Below are positions 36,136 through 45,631 of a stretch of DNA of 64,000 nt, piece after piece (within the stretch, counting starts at the first letter, position 1; every line of letters begins with the position of its first letter). The DNA is from Chitinophagales bacterium. GTDB lineage: Bacteria > Bacteroidota > Bacteroidia > Chitinophagales > JADIYW01. The stretch lies in assembly GCA_023957235.1 (NCBI GenBank), contig JAMLHI010000004.1:263422-327421 (forward strand), read 5' to 3'. Below the pieces are notes generated by a model. That model was given only the letters and a program-made list of their open reading frames with translations, had not been told where the DNA came from and did not search any database. The position numbers and the translations under genes were made by a program.

Positions 36136-37638
36136 TTATTCCTTGACTGCCTTTTTTAATTCTAAAAATATAGAATACAAGCCTAAAGTATCCATACGAC
36201 AATAATCAATCAGATCATCTAAAACACTTTGGACATCATGAGTTTCTGGCTCTCTGAGTAGCTTTTGGTAGATGGCCATTGCATCTAAGCCGTCTTTGAT
36301 ATTGATTTTGTCGTAGCTCAAGGTATTTTGCTCTATTGTTGGTAGAATATTTTTGATAGAATATCCTCCATTCATTTTTGGATGGTAGTACCAGTCCTTT
36401 TTAAAAGGGATTTCCAGATCTACCATTCTTTGAATTCTTTCTTTGATAGATTTGGCATATTGGGGGTATAATTTTCCCAGTTGAAATAATATTCCTTTTT
36501 CTAAAAGGGTATTAAATACAAGAATTTGTCCAGGTTTCTCAGTTGAATTTAGAAAATGAATTAAGAATAGTTCTCTTCCATCTTGATGAGGAGGAGAGAT
36601 AAATTCTGTTTCTATCAAAGAGGAGTCTTCAGAAGTAGAATAATGCAAAGAAAATTGAAAAGGTATAGCTTGAAAAGGGTAGGTTTCTTCAAAAACGGGA
36701 ATAGCAGGTTGGAAGGCTTCAATGTCAAAACAATAAACTGGGAAATGGATATTATCCATAAAGTTTTTTAATTCTTCCTTTTTAATAAATGGTTTTTGGG
36801 TGTGATGAGCCTCTACTTGTGCTTTTATCCTTGATGATGTCAGATATTCTTGGGGTATATCTTTCATGTCATTGATACCAGACTTTACCCATTGAATTTT
36901 ATCTAGTAATTGTGCACCAGCCACTTGAAATAATGGATTTTTTTCTTGCCCTTTCCAGCACGTCCCCATAAAATCACAAGGATAGGGTTTAAAACATTGA
37001 ATGCCAGTTTCTATTTCTGGTGCATTATGTAATGATAGAACAGAGCGCGCTTTATTAATTGCGGCTTGTATATCTAGCTGTAAGGCTTCTACTTGTTCTT
37101 TGACCGATACAATTTTAAATAATTCATTAATATTGACAGTTTCACCTTTTAGAACATAATCGCTATTAATATGAACGATAAAAACATCTTCCAATTCAAT
37201 TCCACAACTTTTGATTATATGGTATTGTATGGAAATGTCTTGTAAATAAGTTTGGGAGATTTTTAATGAACTTTTGACTTCATATGCATACCATTTGCCA
37301 TCTCTATTCACTAAAATATCTAAAGCAATGAGGATACCTTCAAATTTGAAAGCAGCCTCATAAATGACAGGATATTGAGCTGATATTAATGCTGATGTTG
37401 CTTGGATGGATTGTTGATAGGAATAATGATTAGGTGGTGTGCAGTCTTTCCCTCCAGGAAATAGAGATTGGGCTAACTTTCCAACTTGGTGACCTCTGTC
37501 AAATTTATCTTGTTGCTGTCTAGATACTGGATCTCTTTGTTCGTAATGGTATTTGTATAGATATAATGCTTTGCTACACTGTATTCCTCGAATTAATGAA
37601 GACTTACTGAGGTTGGTATTTCTAGGTTTAATAGACAT
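36136..37638 (-). CDS. DUF2779 protein: PD-(D/E)XK nuclease-like plus DnaQ-like domain
   Basis: 500 residues. The N-terminal half looks like a Cas4/RecB-type PD-(D/E)XK fold: LSKSSLIRGIQCSKALYL at the start, the active-site stretch IALDILVNRDGKWYAYEVKS (D...ExK) and a cysteine set CFKPYPCDFMGTCW that, with the early Cys, could hold a 4Fe-4S cluster. The C-terminal half (from ~300) begins FPVYCFDIEAFQPAIP, a DxE motif of RNase H-fold 3'-5' exonucleases, and continues to LIDYCRMDTLGLYSIF with the last acidic residue. The DUF2779 family has this order; its role in DNA processing is unproven. It is a single gene, not near CRISPR or phage genes. Confidence 0.85.
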   Translation of the reverse strand: MSIKPRNTNLSKSSLIRGIQCSKALYLYKYHYEQRDPVSRQQQDKFDRGHQVGKLAQSLFPGGKDCTPPNHYSYQQSIQATSALISAQYPVIYEAAFKFEGILIALDILVNRDGKWYAYEVKSSLKISQTYLQDISIQYHIIKSCGIELEDVFIVHINSDYVLKGETVNINELFKIVSVKEQVEALQLDIQAAINKARSVLSLHNAPEIETGIQCFKPYPCDFMGTCWKGQEKNPLFQVAGAQLLDKIQWVKSGINDMKDIPQEYLTSSRIKAQVEAHHTQKPFIKKEELKNFMDNIHFPVYCFDIEAFQPAIPVFEETYPFQAIPFQFSLHYSTSEDSSLIETEFISPPHQDGRELFLIHFLNSTEKPGQILVFNTLLEKGILFQLGKLYPQYAKSIKERIQRMVDLEIPFKKDWYYHPKMNGGYSIKNILPTIEQNTLSYDKINIKDGLDAMAIYQKLLREPETHDVQSVLDDLIDYCRMDTLGLYSIFLELKKAVKE

Positions 37639-37787
37639 TTTTCAACTGCAAATTTATTATAATTCTCAAGTTCAATGAGTATTTAATATTGAATAAAATG
37701 TTGTCAATAATTTTAAAGTGAAAGGGATAATTGCTAGTTAAAATTATTGATCATGTAGGAATTATATAATGATTTTTATCTCTATGC

Positions 37788-39056
37788 TTAATGTTGTACT
37801 ATTAACTTGGCTGTAAATAGCTGATGATTACTGTCTTTAAGTGTAATCAAATAAAGTCCATTGTTCAAGTTGTGTTGAATGTCTTTAGTTGAGTTGTAAT
37901 AGTAGTTTTGCTCATATAAAAGCTGACCATTCAAAGCAAATATTTGTAAGACTGCTGGTGATGAAAATGAGGTGTTGATTTGAAAACTTTGCTGACTAGG
38001 ATTGGGAAAGATATTTAATGTACCTGTTAATTTATTATATTTTATTGAAGTTGGAACATTAAATATCGTTGTATCGTATTTGCATTGAGAAGCATATAAA
38101 AAATGAACAGTTTTTTCTAAAGCAAAATTCCTGTCCAGATCATCTACAGGGTGTCCCACTCCGCTAACAAATACTTTTTCTATCCTAGCTCCTATGTTTT
38201 CGAGATAAGGACCATATCTTTTCAGCCCGTCAAATCTTCCTAAATGACAAGCTGCAGTATAAAAACAACCATTTCCACTAGGTACAGAAGGGTCTTTATC
38301 GTGATGAAGTCCCAATACGTCAATATCATTTTTATCACCTATCCAATTGAGGTCTGCAAGAGCACCACTGTCAACAATTATATTTCTGACAGTATTGAGT
38401 GAGCTAAAAGGGGAAGCGTTAGTATTGCCTTCAAGTCCTCCTAGTTCACTGATGGCTCTTCCCCAATTGAGATTGACTTCATCATTAGCGTCTAAGTATG
38501 CAGTATGAATAACACCAATAGCACCAGCAGATGAACCATAAAGCGTAATATTATTAGTATCTAAGCCATAAGGATTGTTTTCTGCAACGGTAGATTTTAG
38601 AAATTTGATAGCACCTTTTATGTCTTGCATAGATCGGATAATTGCTTTATACCAATTGACTTTGTCAGCAAACTGCAAAATGGGTTCTATTCCATCAATA
38701 TTGGTTTTTTCAAGACGATATTGTACTGCAACAGCTACGTATCCTCTGAGTGCCAATTCTTTACATAAAAACTGTATAGTTTCAGAATTTTTACTTCCAG
38801 CAACATAAGCCCCACCATGCATTAAGAGTACTATAGGGCGGTGAGTGATGGAGTCCCAATCGGATGGAGGTGTAAAAATATCTAAGTATAAATCTTGTTG
38901 TTCACCTAGATTGTTAAGATTAGTACCGTATTGAATATCGGAATATTTTGTGTAGGTAGGGAAAATTATTTCTTTATATCTATCTCCACATTCGGCAAAG
39001 CTATTTTTAAATAAAAGCAATAATGACAGTAGTAAAAAATATTTCAAGATTTTCAT
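37788..39056 (-). CDS. T9SS-secreted alpha/beta-hydrolase (carboxylesterase-like)
   Basis: 422 residues. A signal peptide ends near KNSFAECG. The hydrolase core has PIVLLMHGGAYVAGSKNS (HGG oxyanion hole), GYVAVAVQYRL, and the nucleophile elbow LYGSSAGAIGVIHTAYL with Ser in GSSAG; SGVGHPVDDLDR probably holds the catalytic His. Residues ~345-422 form a T9SS sorting domain: LNIFPNPSQQSFQI, GQLLYEQNYYY and NGLYLITLKDS. The protein is therefore secreted or bound at the surface. Its architecture fits an esterase acting on polymer side groups or small esters; the substrate is unknown. Confidence 0.87.
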   Translation of the reverse strand: MKILKYFLLLSLLLLFKNSFAECGDRYKEIIFPTYTKYSDIQYGTNLNNLGEQQDLYLDIFTPPSDWDSITHRPIVLLMHGGAYVAGSKNSETIQFLCKELALRGYVAVAVQYRLEKTNIDGIEPILQFADKVNWYKAIIRSMQDIKGAIKFLKSTVAENNPYGLDTNNITLYGSSAGAIGVIHTAYLDANDEVNLNWGRAISELGGLEGNTNASPFSSLNTVRNIIVDSGALADLNWIGDKNDIDVLGLHHDKDPSVPSGNGCFYTAACHLGRFDGLKRYGPYLENIGARIEKVFVSGVGHPVDDLDRNFALEKTVHFLYASQCKYDTTIFNVPTSIKYNKLTGTLNIFPNPSQQSFQINTSFSSPAVLQIFALNGQLLYEQNYYYNSTKDIQHNLNNGLYLITLKDSNHQLFTAKLIVQH

Positions 39057-39271
39057 TTTCGTAATGTTGTTGACTAAATTAATGTTTTATTAATTACTAA
39101 TTATAAATAGTGATATCTTTTTTATGGATGAAAAGAAGAAGATTTAGACTTTTGGGTGAAAGAATCTTGAAAAAAGCCTTTGTTTTATATCTTCTGAGTC
39201 AAGTTGAAATTGAACATTTATATTTTTTTAGCAATATTAATATTGTATTTTTAACCCAAATATTATAATTA

Positions 39272-40477
39272 ATGAAACTTCAATTTAAGAAGGATTTTGT
39301 TTGGGGAACATCTACAGCAGCATATCAAATAGAAACGGTATCTGACAATGAATGGAAGGGCCTTGTAAGTATTGATGGAACTGTGTTTGACAAGTGTTCC
39401 ATGCATGATTTGCGTAGAGATGAAGATGTGGAACATATTGCACGATTAGGTACAGCTTATCGCATGAGTTGCGACTGGGGAAAATTGCAAAAGTATCCTT
39501 ATGCCGAATTTGATGCTAAAGTAGCGAAAGAGTATTTGGATTTTTTAGAAAAATTGAAAGCCAAAGATGTGAAAGTCATGATGGTTTTACATCATTTTAC
39601 TAATCCAATTTGGTTTGCTGAAGCTGGCAGTTGGGAGAAAAAGGGCAATAGGCAAATGTGGTTGGATTTCGTGAAAAAATCTGTTGACACTTTTGGGCAT
39701 TTAGTTGATTTATGGAATACATTTAATGAGCCAATGGTATATATTTCCAATGGTTGGCTGTTAGGTAGTTTTCCTCCATTTAAAAAAGGAAGATTACTAT
39801 TGTCTAGAAGAGTATTGAAAGAAATCGGTCGTGCTCACGATGAGGCTTATGATATCATAAAAGCTAGTTCTAAGTCACCTATAGGAATTTCTAAAAACAC
39901 TGTAAAATTTGTTGGTGAGATATTTCCTGGGCATATTTTTGCAAAAATTGCAGATTACTGGTTCATGGATTATGGTGCAAAACATTTTGAAAAAGTAGAT
40001 TTTCAAGGCTTGAGTTATTATTGCCGCATGCCTTTCAGACCTTTTCCTATTACAGAAATTGATCAACCAGGTAAATTAAAATCTTTAGGAAGAAGACACG
40101 ATGGAATGTGGGAATATCGTCCATCAGAATTTTATCATATTATCAAAAGGTTTTGGAATAAAAATCATCTACCTATTTATATTACAGAGAGTGGTGTGTG
40201 TACTGCCGATGATCAAGTTAGAATTCAAGCCATTCAAGAATATGCTTATTGGATCAAGAAAGCAATGGATGAAGGTGTGGACGTAAGAGGTTTGTTTCAT
40301 TGGTCCACTTTTGACAATCATGAGTGGAATCTTGGACTGTCTTTTCGCTTTGGACTGATGAGAGTTGATTTTGAGACAGGAGAACGCATGATGACTGCTG
40401 CTGCTGAGTATTATGGTCAACTAGCGCGTACTCAAGAGTTGGAAGTAGATGAAAAGGAAATTGAAAAATGGGCATAG
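39272..40477 (+). CDS. Glycoside hydrolase family 1 protein (beta-glycosidase)
   Basis: 401 residues, somewhat shorter than the usual ~450. The N-terminal FVWGTSTAAYQIE is the family signature. TFNEPMVY holds the acid/base Glu153 and LPIYITESGV the nucleophile Glu306, with Ser where most members have Asn (ITENG). SCDWGKLQKYP and FHWSTFDNHEW complete the subsite -1 set. There is no signal peptide, so it acts in the cytoplasm on imported beta-glycosides. The aglycone-side loops are reduced. No sugar transporter or SusC/D pair is nearby, so the substrate cannot be inferred from context. Confidence 0.9.
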   Translation: MKLQFKKDFVWGTSTAAYQIETVSDNEWKGLVSIDGTVFDKCSMHDLRRDEDVEHIARLGTAYRMSCDWGKLQKYPYAEFDAKVAKEYLDFLEKLKAKDVKVMMVLHHFTNPIWFAEAGSWEKKGNRQMWLDFVKKSVDTFGHLVDLWNTFNEPMVYISNGWLLGSFPPFKKGRLLLSRRVLKEIGRAHDEAYDIIKASSKSPIGISKNTVKFVGEIFPGHIFAKIADYWFMDYGAKHFEKVDFQGLSYYCRMPFRPFPITEIDQPGKLKSLGRRHDGMWEYRPSEFYHIIKRFWNKNHLPIYITESGVCTADDQVRIQAIQEYAYWIKKAMDEGVDVRGLFHWSTFDNHEWNLGLSFRFGLMRVDFETGERMMTAAAEYYGQLARTQELEVDEKEIEKWA

Positions 40478-40531
40478 TTAGATTAGTCATTTAATTTTTC
40501 ATTTTTTTATTTATTATAGATTCTCTAAGTA

Positions 40532-41185
40532 ATGAAAAGCTATCACAATATTTTATTTGACCTTGATGGCACTCTGACTGATTCATCTTTGGGTATTACA
40601 AATTCAGTAGCCTATGCTCTTTCCAAATATGGTATAGAAGTCAATGATAACAATGAGTTAAAGAAATTTATTGGACCTCCTTTAGTAGAGTCTTTTGAAA
40701 AATTTTATAAATTTTCAAATTTTGATTCTTCACAAGCAGTGAAATTTTATAGGGAGTATTATAGTGACAAAGGTATATTTGAAAATTTTCTGTACGAAGG
40801 TATCGAAGATTTATTAATACAATTGACCAATCAAGGCCAATCTGTTCTTTTAGCGACTTCTAAACCTGAATATTATGCCAAAATCATTTTAAATCATTTT
40901 AATATTGATGGCTATTTTTCTTTTGTTGCAGGAAGTAATATGGATGGAAGCCGAGTACAAAAGCAAGAACTGATTGCACATGTATTGGATTTGGCTGGGA
41001 TTCGTGATAAAGCATCATGTATAATGATTGGTGATAGAGAGTATGATATTATTGGCGCAAAACATGTAGGGATAGATTCAATGGGTGTATTGTTTGGTTT
41101 TGGTAGCAGGGATGAATTACAAAGGGTAAATCCTGAGTATCTTGTTATAAACGTCAATGAAATAAAGGAGCATCTTTTAAAATAG
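40532..41185 (+). CDS. HAD-family phosphatase (phosphoglycolate-phosphatase-like)
   Basis: 217 residues. Motif I is FDLDGTLTDSS with the nucleophile Asp and acid/base Asp. A helical cap follows. Motif II is VLLATSKPE, motif III the Lys in VQKQEL, and motif IV MIGDREYDIIGA. The size and cap match the Gph/PgmB-like branch acting on small phosphates such as phosphoglycolate or nucleotides. A run of 79 bp separates it from the kinase-RapZ gene, which has its own promoter box. Confidence 0.9.
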   Translation: MKSYHNILFDLDGTLTDSSLGITNSVAYALSKYGIEVNDNNELKKFIGPPLVESFEKFYKFSNFDSSQAVKFYREYYSDKGIFENFLYEGIEDLLIQLTNQGQSVLLATSKPEYYAKIILNHFNIDGYFSFVAGSNMDGSRVQKQELIAHVLDLAGIRDKASCIMIGDREYDIIGAKHVGIDSMGVLFGFGSRDELQRVNPEYLVINVNEIKEHLLK

Positions 41186-41251
41186 AGAAGAAGAGATTTT
41201 TATTATTGTTTTTAATTAAGAGAATACATTCTATACAATAGTCTAAAATGA

Positions 41252-41259
41252 TATCTTTG
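41252..41259 (+). promoter_or_regulatory. -7 box directly before the kinase-RapZ gene
   Basis: TATCTTTG ends 5 nt before the ATG at 41265, the same arrangement as the YihY gene. It predicts a leaderless or nearly leaderless transcript. Confidence 0.6.
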
Positions 41260-41264
41260 TCAAT

Positions 41265-42695
41265 ATGGATATTGCTGTTTTGTCTCGACTATTTTCTAAC
41301 TATTTTCATCAAGCTCCTGATCATATTCTAGCATTGCCTCAAGCAGGTTCGGATAGAAAATATTTTAGAATATTTAATTCAAAAGATAAAGCTATCGGAA
41401 CAGAAAGTGATGATATTCAAGAAAATAAGATTTTTATTCATCTTGCCAGACATTTCAAATCCAAAGGAATCCGAGTCCCTGAAGTTTATGCAGTTTCAGA
41501 AGATGGTCGTCATTATATACAAGAAGATTTAGGAGGACTTGCTTTGTTTGATTTGGTAAAAGGGCAACCTTTTTCAAATGAGGTCGAACACCTATATCAA
41601 TCTGTATTGAAAGAGTTGATCAAATTACAAATTGATGGTGCTGAAGATTTTGACTTTTCAATTTGCTATCCAGTTCAGGTTTTTGATAGAACCAGTATGT
41701 TTTGGGATCTCAATTCTTTTAAATACTATTTTGTTAGACCATTGCGAGTCTCTTTTCACGAATCTAGTTTGCAAAAGGAATTTCACTTGTTGACTCAATG
41801 GTTACTAGAAGAGCCTCACCAATATTTTATGATGCGAGATTGTCAGGCTCGTAATATAATGATGAAGGGAAATATCCCTTATTTTATTGATTTTCAAGGA
41901 GGTAGAAAAGGAGCTTTGCAATATGATGTAGCTTCTTTATTGTGGCAGGCAGGTGCTGAAATACCTATGGAAAAAAGGCAACATTTACTTGAGTTTTATA
42001 TTCAAAATGTCCATGAGCGAATACCCAATCTGGATGTTCAGGCATTCAGAAGTCGTTATTATGGATTCTTGTTAATCAGGATATTGCAAGTATTGGGAGC
42101 TTATGGTTTTCGCGGTCTGTTTGAAGGGCGTAGTCATTTTATCAAAAGCATTATTCCTGCTTTGAAGAATGTAGATTGGTTCATGAAGAATGTCTCTCTG
42201 CCTATCGAGTTGCCCGAGATTTATAAAATTCTTTCTATTTTGGTACAGCATAAAAGATTTCAAGTGGAAGAATGGCAATCTGCACCGAAGATTTTAAAAG
42301 TATCTGTTAATAGTTTTTCATTTAAAAGAGCTTATCCAGAAGATAGTACGGGTAATGGTGGAGGTTATGTTATTGATTGCCGAGGGATACATAATCCAGG
42401 AAGATATGAACAATATAAATCATTGACAGGCAAGGATATTGAAGTGATTAATTTTTTCAAATCCCAAAGTAGGATAGATGAATTTTTGGAGTCAATATAT
42501 AAAACAATAGATTTGAGTATTCAGGATTATTTGGTGAGGGGCTTTGAGCATTTACAGATAAATTTTGGATGTACTGGCGGACAACATCGTTCAGTATATT
42601 GTGCTGAGGCAGTAAAAAAATATATTGAGGAAAAATACCAGCTCAATGTTGAGCTACATCATATTGAACAAGAACTGAAAGGTAATTTTATCTGA
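41265..42695 (+). CDS. AmgK-like sugar kinase fused to RapZ C-terminal domain
   Basis: 476 residues in two parts. Residues ~1-330 are an aminoglycoside-phosphotransferase-fold kinase: LPQAGSDRKYFRIF glycine-rich loop, YIQEDLGGLALFDLV hinge, MMRDCQARNIMM catalytic loop and PYFIDFQGGRKGALQYDVAS with the metal-binding Asp. This is the pattern of AmgK, the anomeric kinase for N-acetylmuramate. Residues ~345-470 match the C-terminal domain of RapZ (SFKRAYPEDSTGNGGGYVID, DCRGIHNPGRYEQY, INFGCTGGQHRSVYCAE), the part that in E. coli senses glucosamine-6-phosphate. The MurU-like gene starts 1 nt after its stop, strongly supporting a cell-wall sugar role. The RapZ N-terminal P-loop half is absent. Confidence 0.88.
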   Translation: MDIAVLSRLFSNYFHQAPDHILALPQAGSDRKYFRIFNSKDKAIGTESDDIQENKIFIHLARHFKSKGIRVPEVYAVSEDGRHYIQEDLGGLALFDLVKGQPFSNEVEHLYQSVLKELIKLQIDGAEDFDFSICYPVQVFDRTSMFWDLNSFKYYFVRPLRVSFHESSLQKEFHLLTQWLLEEPHQYFMMRDCQARNIMMKGNIPYFIDFQGGRKGALQYDVASLLWQAGAEIPMEKRQHLLEFYIQNVHERIPNLDVQAFRSRYYGFLLIRILQVLGAYGFRGLFEGRSHFIKSIIPALKNVDWFMKNVSLPIELPEIYKILSILVQHKRFQVEEWQSAPKILKVSVNSFSFKRAYPEDSTGNGGGYVIDCRGIHNPGRYEQYKSLTGKDIEVINFFKSQSRIDEFLESIYKTIDLSIQDYLVRGFEHLQINFGCTGGQHRSVYCAEAVKKYIEEKYQLNVELHHIEQELKGNFI

Positions 42696-42696
42696 G

Positions 42697-43401
42697 ATGA
42701 AAGCGATGATTTTTGCTGCTGGATTAGGTACTCGATTAAGACCAATGACAGATACTGTCCCTAAAGCTATGGTGCAAGTGGGTGGACAGCCTATGTTGAA
42801 AATTGTTTTAGATAGATGTTATCAAGCAGGAATAGATGAAGTTGTCATCAATGTGCATTATTTATCTCACATTATTATAGAATTTTTAGCTACTTATCAT
42901 CGTCCAGGAATGAAAATTTATATTTCAGACGAATCAGATGCCATATTGGAAACAGGTGGTGGGCTATTAAAAGCAAAAGATTTTTTTAATGACGGCAAGG
43001 CATTTTTAGTAGCCAATGCAGACGTGTTGACAAATATAGACATTAGGTTATTTTTTCAGTATCATTTTAAATTTGGCGGTATTGCCTCATTGGCAGTTCG
43101 GAATAGAGATTCTAAACGAAAATTGTGCTTTGATGTCCAAGGGCGACTTATAGGCAGGTCATGTGGCGATGTGAGGGGTGAAGAAATGGCTTTTAGTGGT
43201 TACCATATTCTTCAACCTGAAATTTTTAATTATATCCAAAAGACTGGAAAGTTTTCTATAACAGAAGTATATCTTGAGCTTTGTCGGGAACATGCAATAT
43301 TTGCTTATCCGCATCAGAATGATATTTGGATTGATATTGGAACTATTGAAAAATGGGAAGAAGCTAATCAAATTTATACTGCTTCCAGACATTTGTTTTG
43401 A
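42697..43401 (+). CDS. MurU-like nucleotidyltransferase
   Basis: 234 residues. The N-terminus KAMIFAAGLGTRLRPMTDTV is the sugar-nucleotide pyrophosphorylase signature with the nucleotide-binding loop. PKAMVQVGGQPML binds the sugar phosphate. FLVANADVLTNIDI provides the metal Asp, and DIWIDIGTIEKWEEAN is the usual end. It would convert N-acetylmuramate 1-phosphate and UTP to UDP-MurNAc, following the kinase encoded immediately upstream; this bypasses de novo UDP-MurNAc synthesis and fosfomycin-sensitive MurA. The specific substrate rests on the operon, since related enzymes act on other hexose phosphates. Confidence 0.85.
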   Translation: MKAMIFAAGLGTRLRPMTDTVPKAMVQVGGQPMLKIVLDRCYQAGIDEVVINVHYLSHIIIEFLATYHRPGMKIYISDESDAILETGGGLLKAKDFFNDGKAFLVANADVLTNIDIRLFFQYHFKFGGIASLAVRNRDSKRKLCFDVQGRLIGRSCGDVRGEEMAFSGYHILQPEIFNYIQKTGKFSITEVYLELCREHAIFAYPHQNDIWIDIGTIEKWEEANQIYTASRHLF

Positions 43402-43464
43402 AAATATTTTGTAAATACTTTTCTGTTTTTCAACCCTTTACTGTCATTTTTGTTATTCCAACAG

Positions 43465-44163
43465 ATGATAGATACATTTGGAAATCGCGTAATAGAATTT
43501 AACCAATCACTTTGTTTTAAAGGACAACTTCCAAAAGATTTTTCTGTTTTGAATCCTTATTTGGATAATATTGAGACAATGGAAGTTATGAAAAGTTTTT
43601 ATAACAAATTTTATAATGATAAGCAGACTAGAAAGTTTATCATTGGGATTAATCCAAGTAGGCACGGAGCCGGAGTGACAGGAGTGCCATTTACAGATAC
43701 TAAAAGATTAGAAAGTGAATGCGGAATAAAGATGAATTCTGCTTATACCCATGAAGTCTCATCTGTCTTTCTGTATGATATGATACAGCAGTATGGAGGA
43801 GTTGAATTATTTTACAAAAATTTTTATATCAACTCACCATTCCCATTGGCAATTGTGCGAAAGGTAAAAGGCAATTGGTTGAATGCCAATTATTATGATG
43901 ATAAAGAATTATTTCAAATACTTAAAGAGTATATGATAGCTGCTCTAAAATCTCATATCTCCATGGGAATAGATACCTCCAAAGTGTATGTCTTAGGTAA
44001 GAAGAATGCTGAGTTTATAAATAAACTCAATCAAGAATTTAAATTATTTGAGCAAATGGTAGTGTTAGAACATCCTAGATATATTCAACAGTACAAGTCA
44101 AAAGAGAAACAATTATATATAGATAAGTATATTTTGGCTTTTCATGATGAGCTTATGCACTAA
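43465..44163 (+). CDS. SMUG2-like DNA glycosylase (DUF4918, uracil-DNA glycosylase superfamily)
   Basis: 232 residues from ATG 43465; a TTG five codons earlier is less likely. The superfamily motifs are visible: IGINPSRHGAGVTGVPFTD as motif A and LEHPRYIQQYKS as motif B with the His-Pro. SSVFLYDMIQQYGGVELFYK lies between. It has the length of the SMUG2 group, whose members remove uracil or oxidised pyrimidines from DNA. No other repair gene is adjacent. There is no terminator right after it. Confidence 0.85.
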   Translation: MIDTFGNRVIEFNQSLCFKGQLPKDFSVLNPYLDNIETMEVMKSFYNKFYNDKQTRKFIIGINPSRHGAGVTGVPFTDTKRLESECGIKMNSAYTHEVSSVFLYDMIQQYGGVELFYKNFYINSPFPLAIVRKVKGNWLNANYYDDKELFQILKEYMIAALKSHISMGIDTSKVYVLGKKNAEFINKLNQEFKLFEQMVVLEHPRYIQQYKSKEKQLYIDKYILAFHDELMH

Positions 44164-44554
44164 TTATTTGATAATCAATATAATTTTGATGTGTTGGTTC
44201 AGGGCTTTTTTTGAGCAAAATGACCATTCTTTCATAAGGCTGAAAAACAGATTGGTCATTTGTACTTTGTATTGAAATGAGTAGGATATTATTAGATATG
44301 GAGTTTTAAATTTTCGATTTCGCCATTTTCTGCATCACTAAATATTTTTTGCCAAAGCCTTTCTGTTAATAGGCTAAATTTTTGGAGTACTCAAATCCTC
44401 TGCAATTCCCAATTGACTTTCATGCAAAGCAGAAGTTTCATTTCGTAAATGGAGGATATTTTTATCACCATGTGATTCACCTAACTTGTAATATTCCAAT
44501 TTTAAGTATTGACAATTTCTCAAATAATGAATAACTTAGTTTAAAATTTTCTTT
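44164..44554. other. 391-bp intergenic region between the DNA glycosylase and lipoprotein genes
   Basis: AT-rich. A 9-bp inverted repeat, AAATGACCA (44218-44226) and TGGTCATTT (44253-44261), frames 26 bp. No T run follows, so it is more likely an operator or RNA structure than a terminator. No convincing ORF or promoter was found. Confidence 0.45.
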
Positions 44555-45631
44555 ATGCAAAAGATTGTCAAAATATTTTTCATTGCCACTATTCTGATTC
44601 TCGCTTTTAATACTAGCTGTAAAAAGGAAAAACCTACTGAACCTATACCTGAGTCTTATTTAGGACGTTTTGCAGTAAGTTCTCCTGGTTTCGATTACAA
44701 ATACATTGAAATTGTAAAGGACACTATTTATTTCTATACAGAATCGGGTAATTACAAATTAAGATCTAAAAAAAGCTTTATTTATACTGTTTCAGGGGAT
44801 TCTATTATTAAATATCAATTTGGCCCATCATATACTTTTAGTATAAATAATGGTACGCTTACCCTAGGCGGGACACCTTATTTCAATAAGACCTTAACAG
44901 CTGAACGAAGTAATAGTGTTCCTTTCGCCAATCAATGGGTAAAACCAGTGTATGTGGATTCTATAGGTGCGATTAATTCTGGTAGCCCATCTGTTACTCC
45001 AAGATATGATGATTTGGCTTCGTATTTTGGTAAAGTAATCACCGAACCACATTATAATGGGTCAAGTTATGTTTTCAAAACTTTAACGGTTGATAATAAC
45101 AACTCTTATACAGCCACTGAAATCCCTGTAGATCCTTTGTATAAATCTCAGGTGGGCTACGAAGATAATATTGAATTTTTTAATAATAAGATTTTAGTTT
45201 ATAATTGGGGAAACCCCAATAGTTATTTGTATAGCATTAATCCATCTACAGGTAAAGTAGAAAATACTATCCTAGTTGCTAATCCAGTAGGTAATATATA
45301 TGATCTTGCTTCTGATGGTACAAGTTTGTTTGGGTTGACTTATACAGGTATTAGGAAATTTGACTTTCTAAATAATCAATGGGAATATGAATTTGCTACT
45401 GGTGGAACTGGTTCGTTGTCAGGACTGAAAGGTTATTTGTATTTTTCAATTGGCAATAGTACGTTTTTACAAAAAGCGAATTCATCTACTTTGCTTGTTG
45501 AAGATGCTTATGAGATACCCGATAATTATAGTATTGAGGGTACTGCATTTTTAAATGATTTTACTTTGTTAGCTTGTTTATATAATTACAATACTACGTC
45601 ATACGGAATTTATTTAATTTATTTATATTAA
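44555..45631 (+). CDS. Hypothetical lipoprotein with beta-propeller-like repeats
   Basis: 358 residues. The lipoprotein signal ends LAFNTSCKKEK. The rest is beta-rich with many Tyr, Asn, Ser and Gly residues. Segments such as YEDNIEFFNNKILVYNWGNP, LYSINPSTGKVENTI, DLASDGTSLFGLTYTG, IRKFDFLNNQWEYEF and LSGLKGYLYFSIGNSTFLQK read like blades of a propeller with kelch/YncE style. I do not recognise a specific family. It is alone, with 220 bp of AT-rich DNA before the convergent maf gene. Confidence 0.7.
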   Translation: MQKIVKIFFIATILILAFNTSCKKEKPTEPIPESYLGRFAVSSPGFDYKYIEIVKDTIYFYTESGNYKLRSKKSFIYTVSGDSIIKYQFGPSYTFSINNGTLTLGGTPYFNKTLTAERSNSVPFANQWVKPVYVDSIGAINSGSPSVTPRYDDLASYFGKVITEPHYNGSSYVFKTLTVDNNNSYTATEIPVDPLYKSQVGYEDNIEFFNNKILVYNWGNPNSYLYSINPSTGKVENTILVANPVGNIYDLASDGTSLFGLTYTGIRKFDFLNNQWEYEFATGGTGSLSGLKGYLYFSIGNSTFLQKANSSTLLVEDAYEIPDNYSIEGTAFLNDFTLLACLYNYNTTSYGIYLIYLY

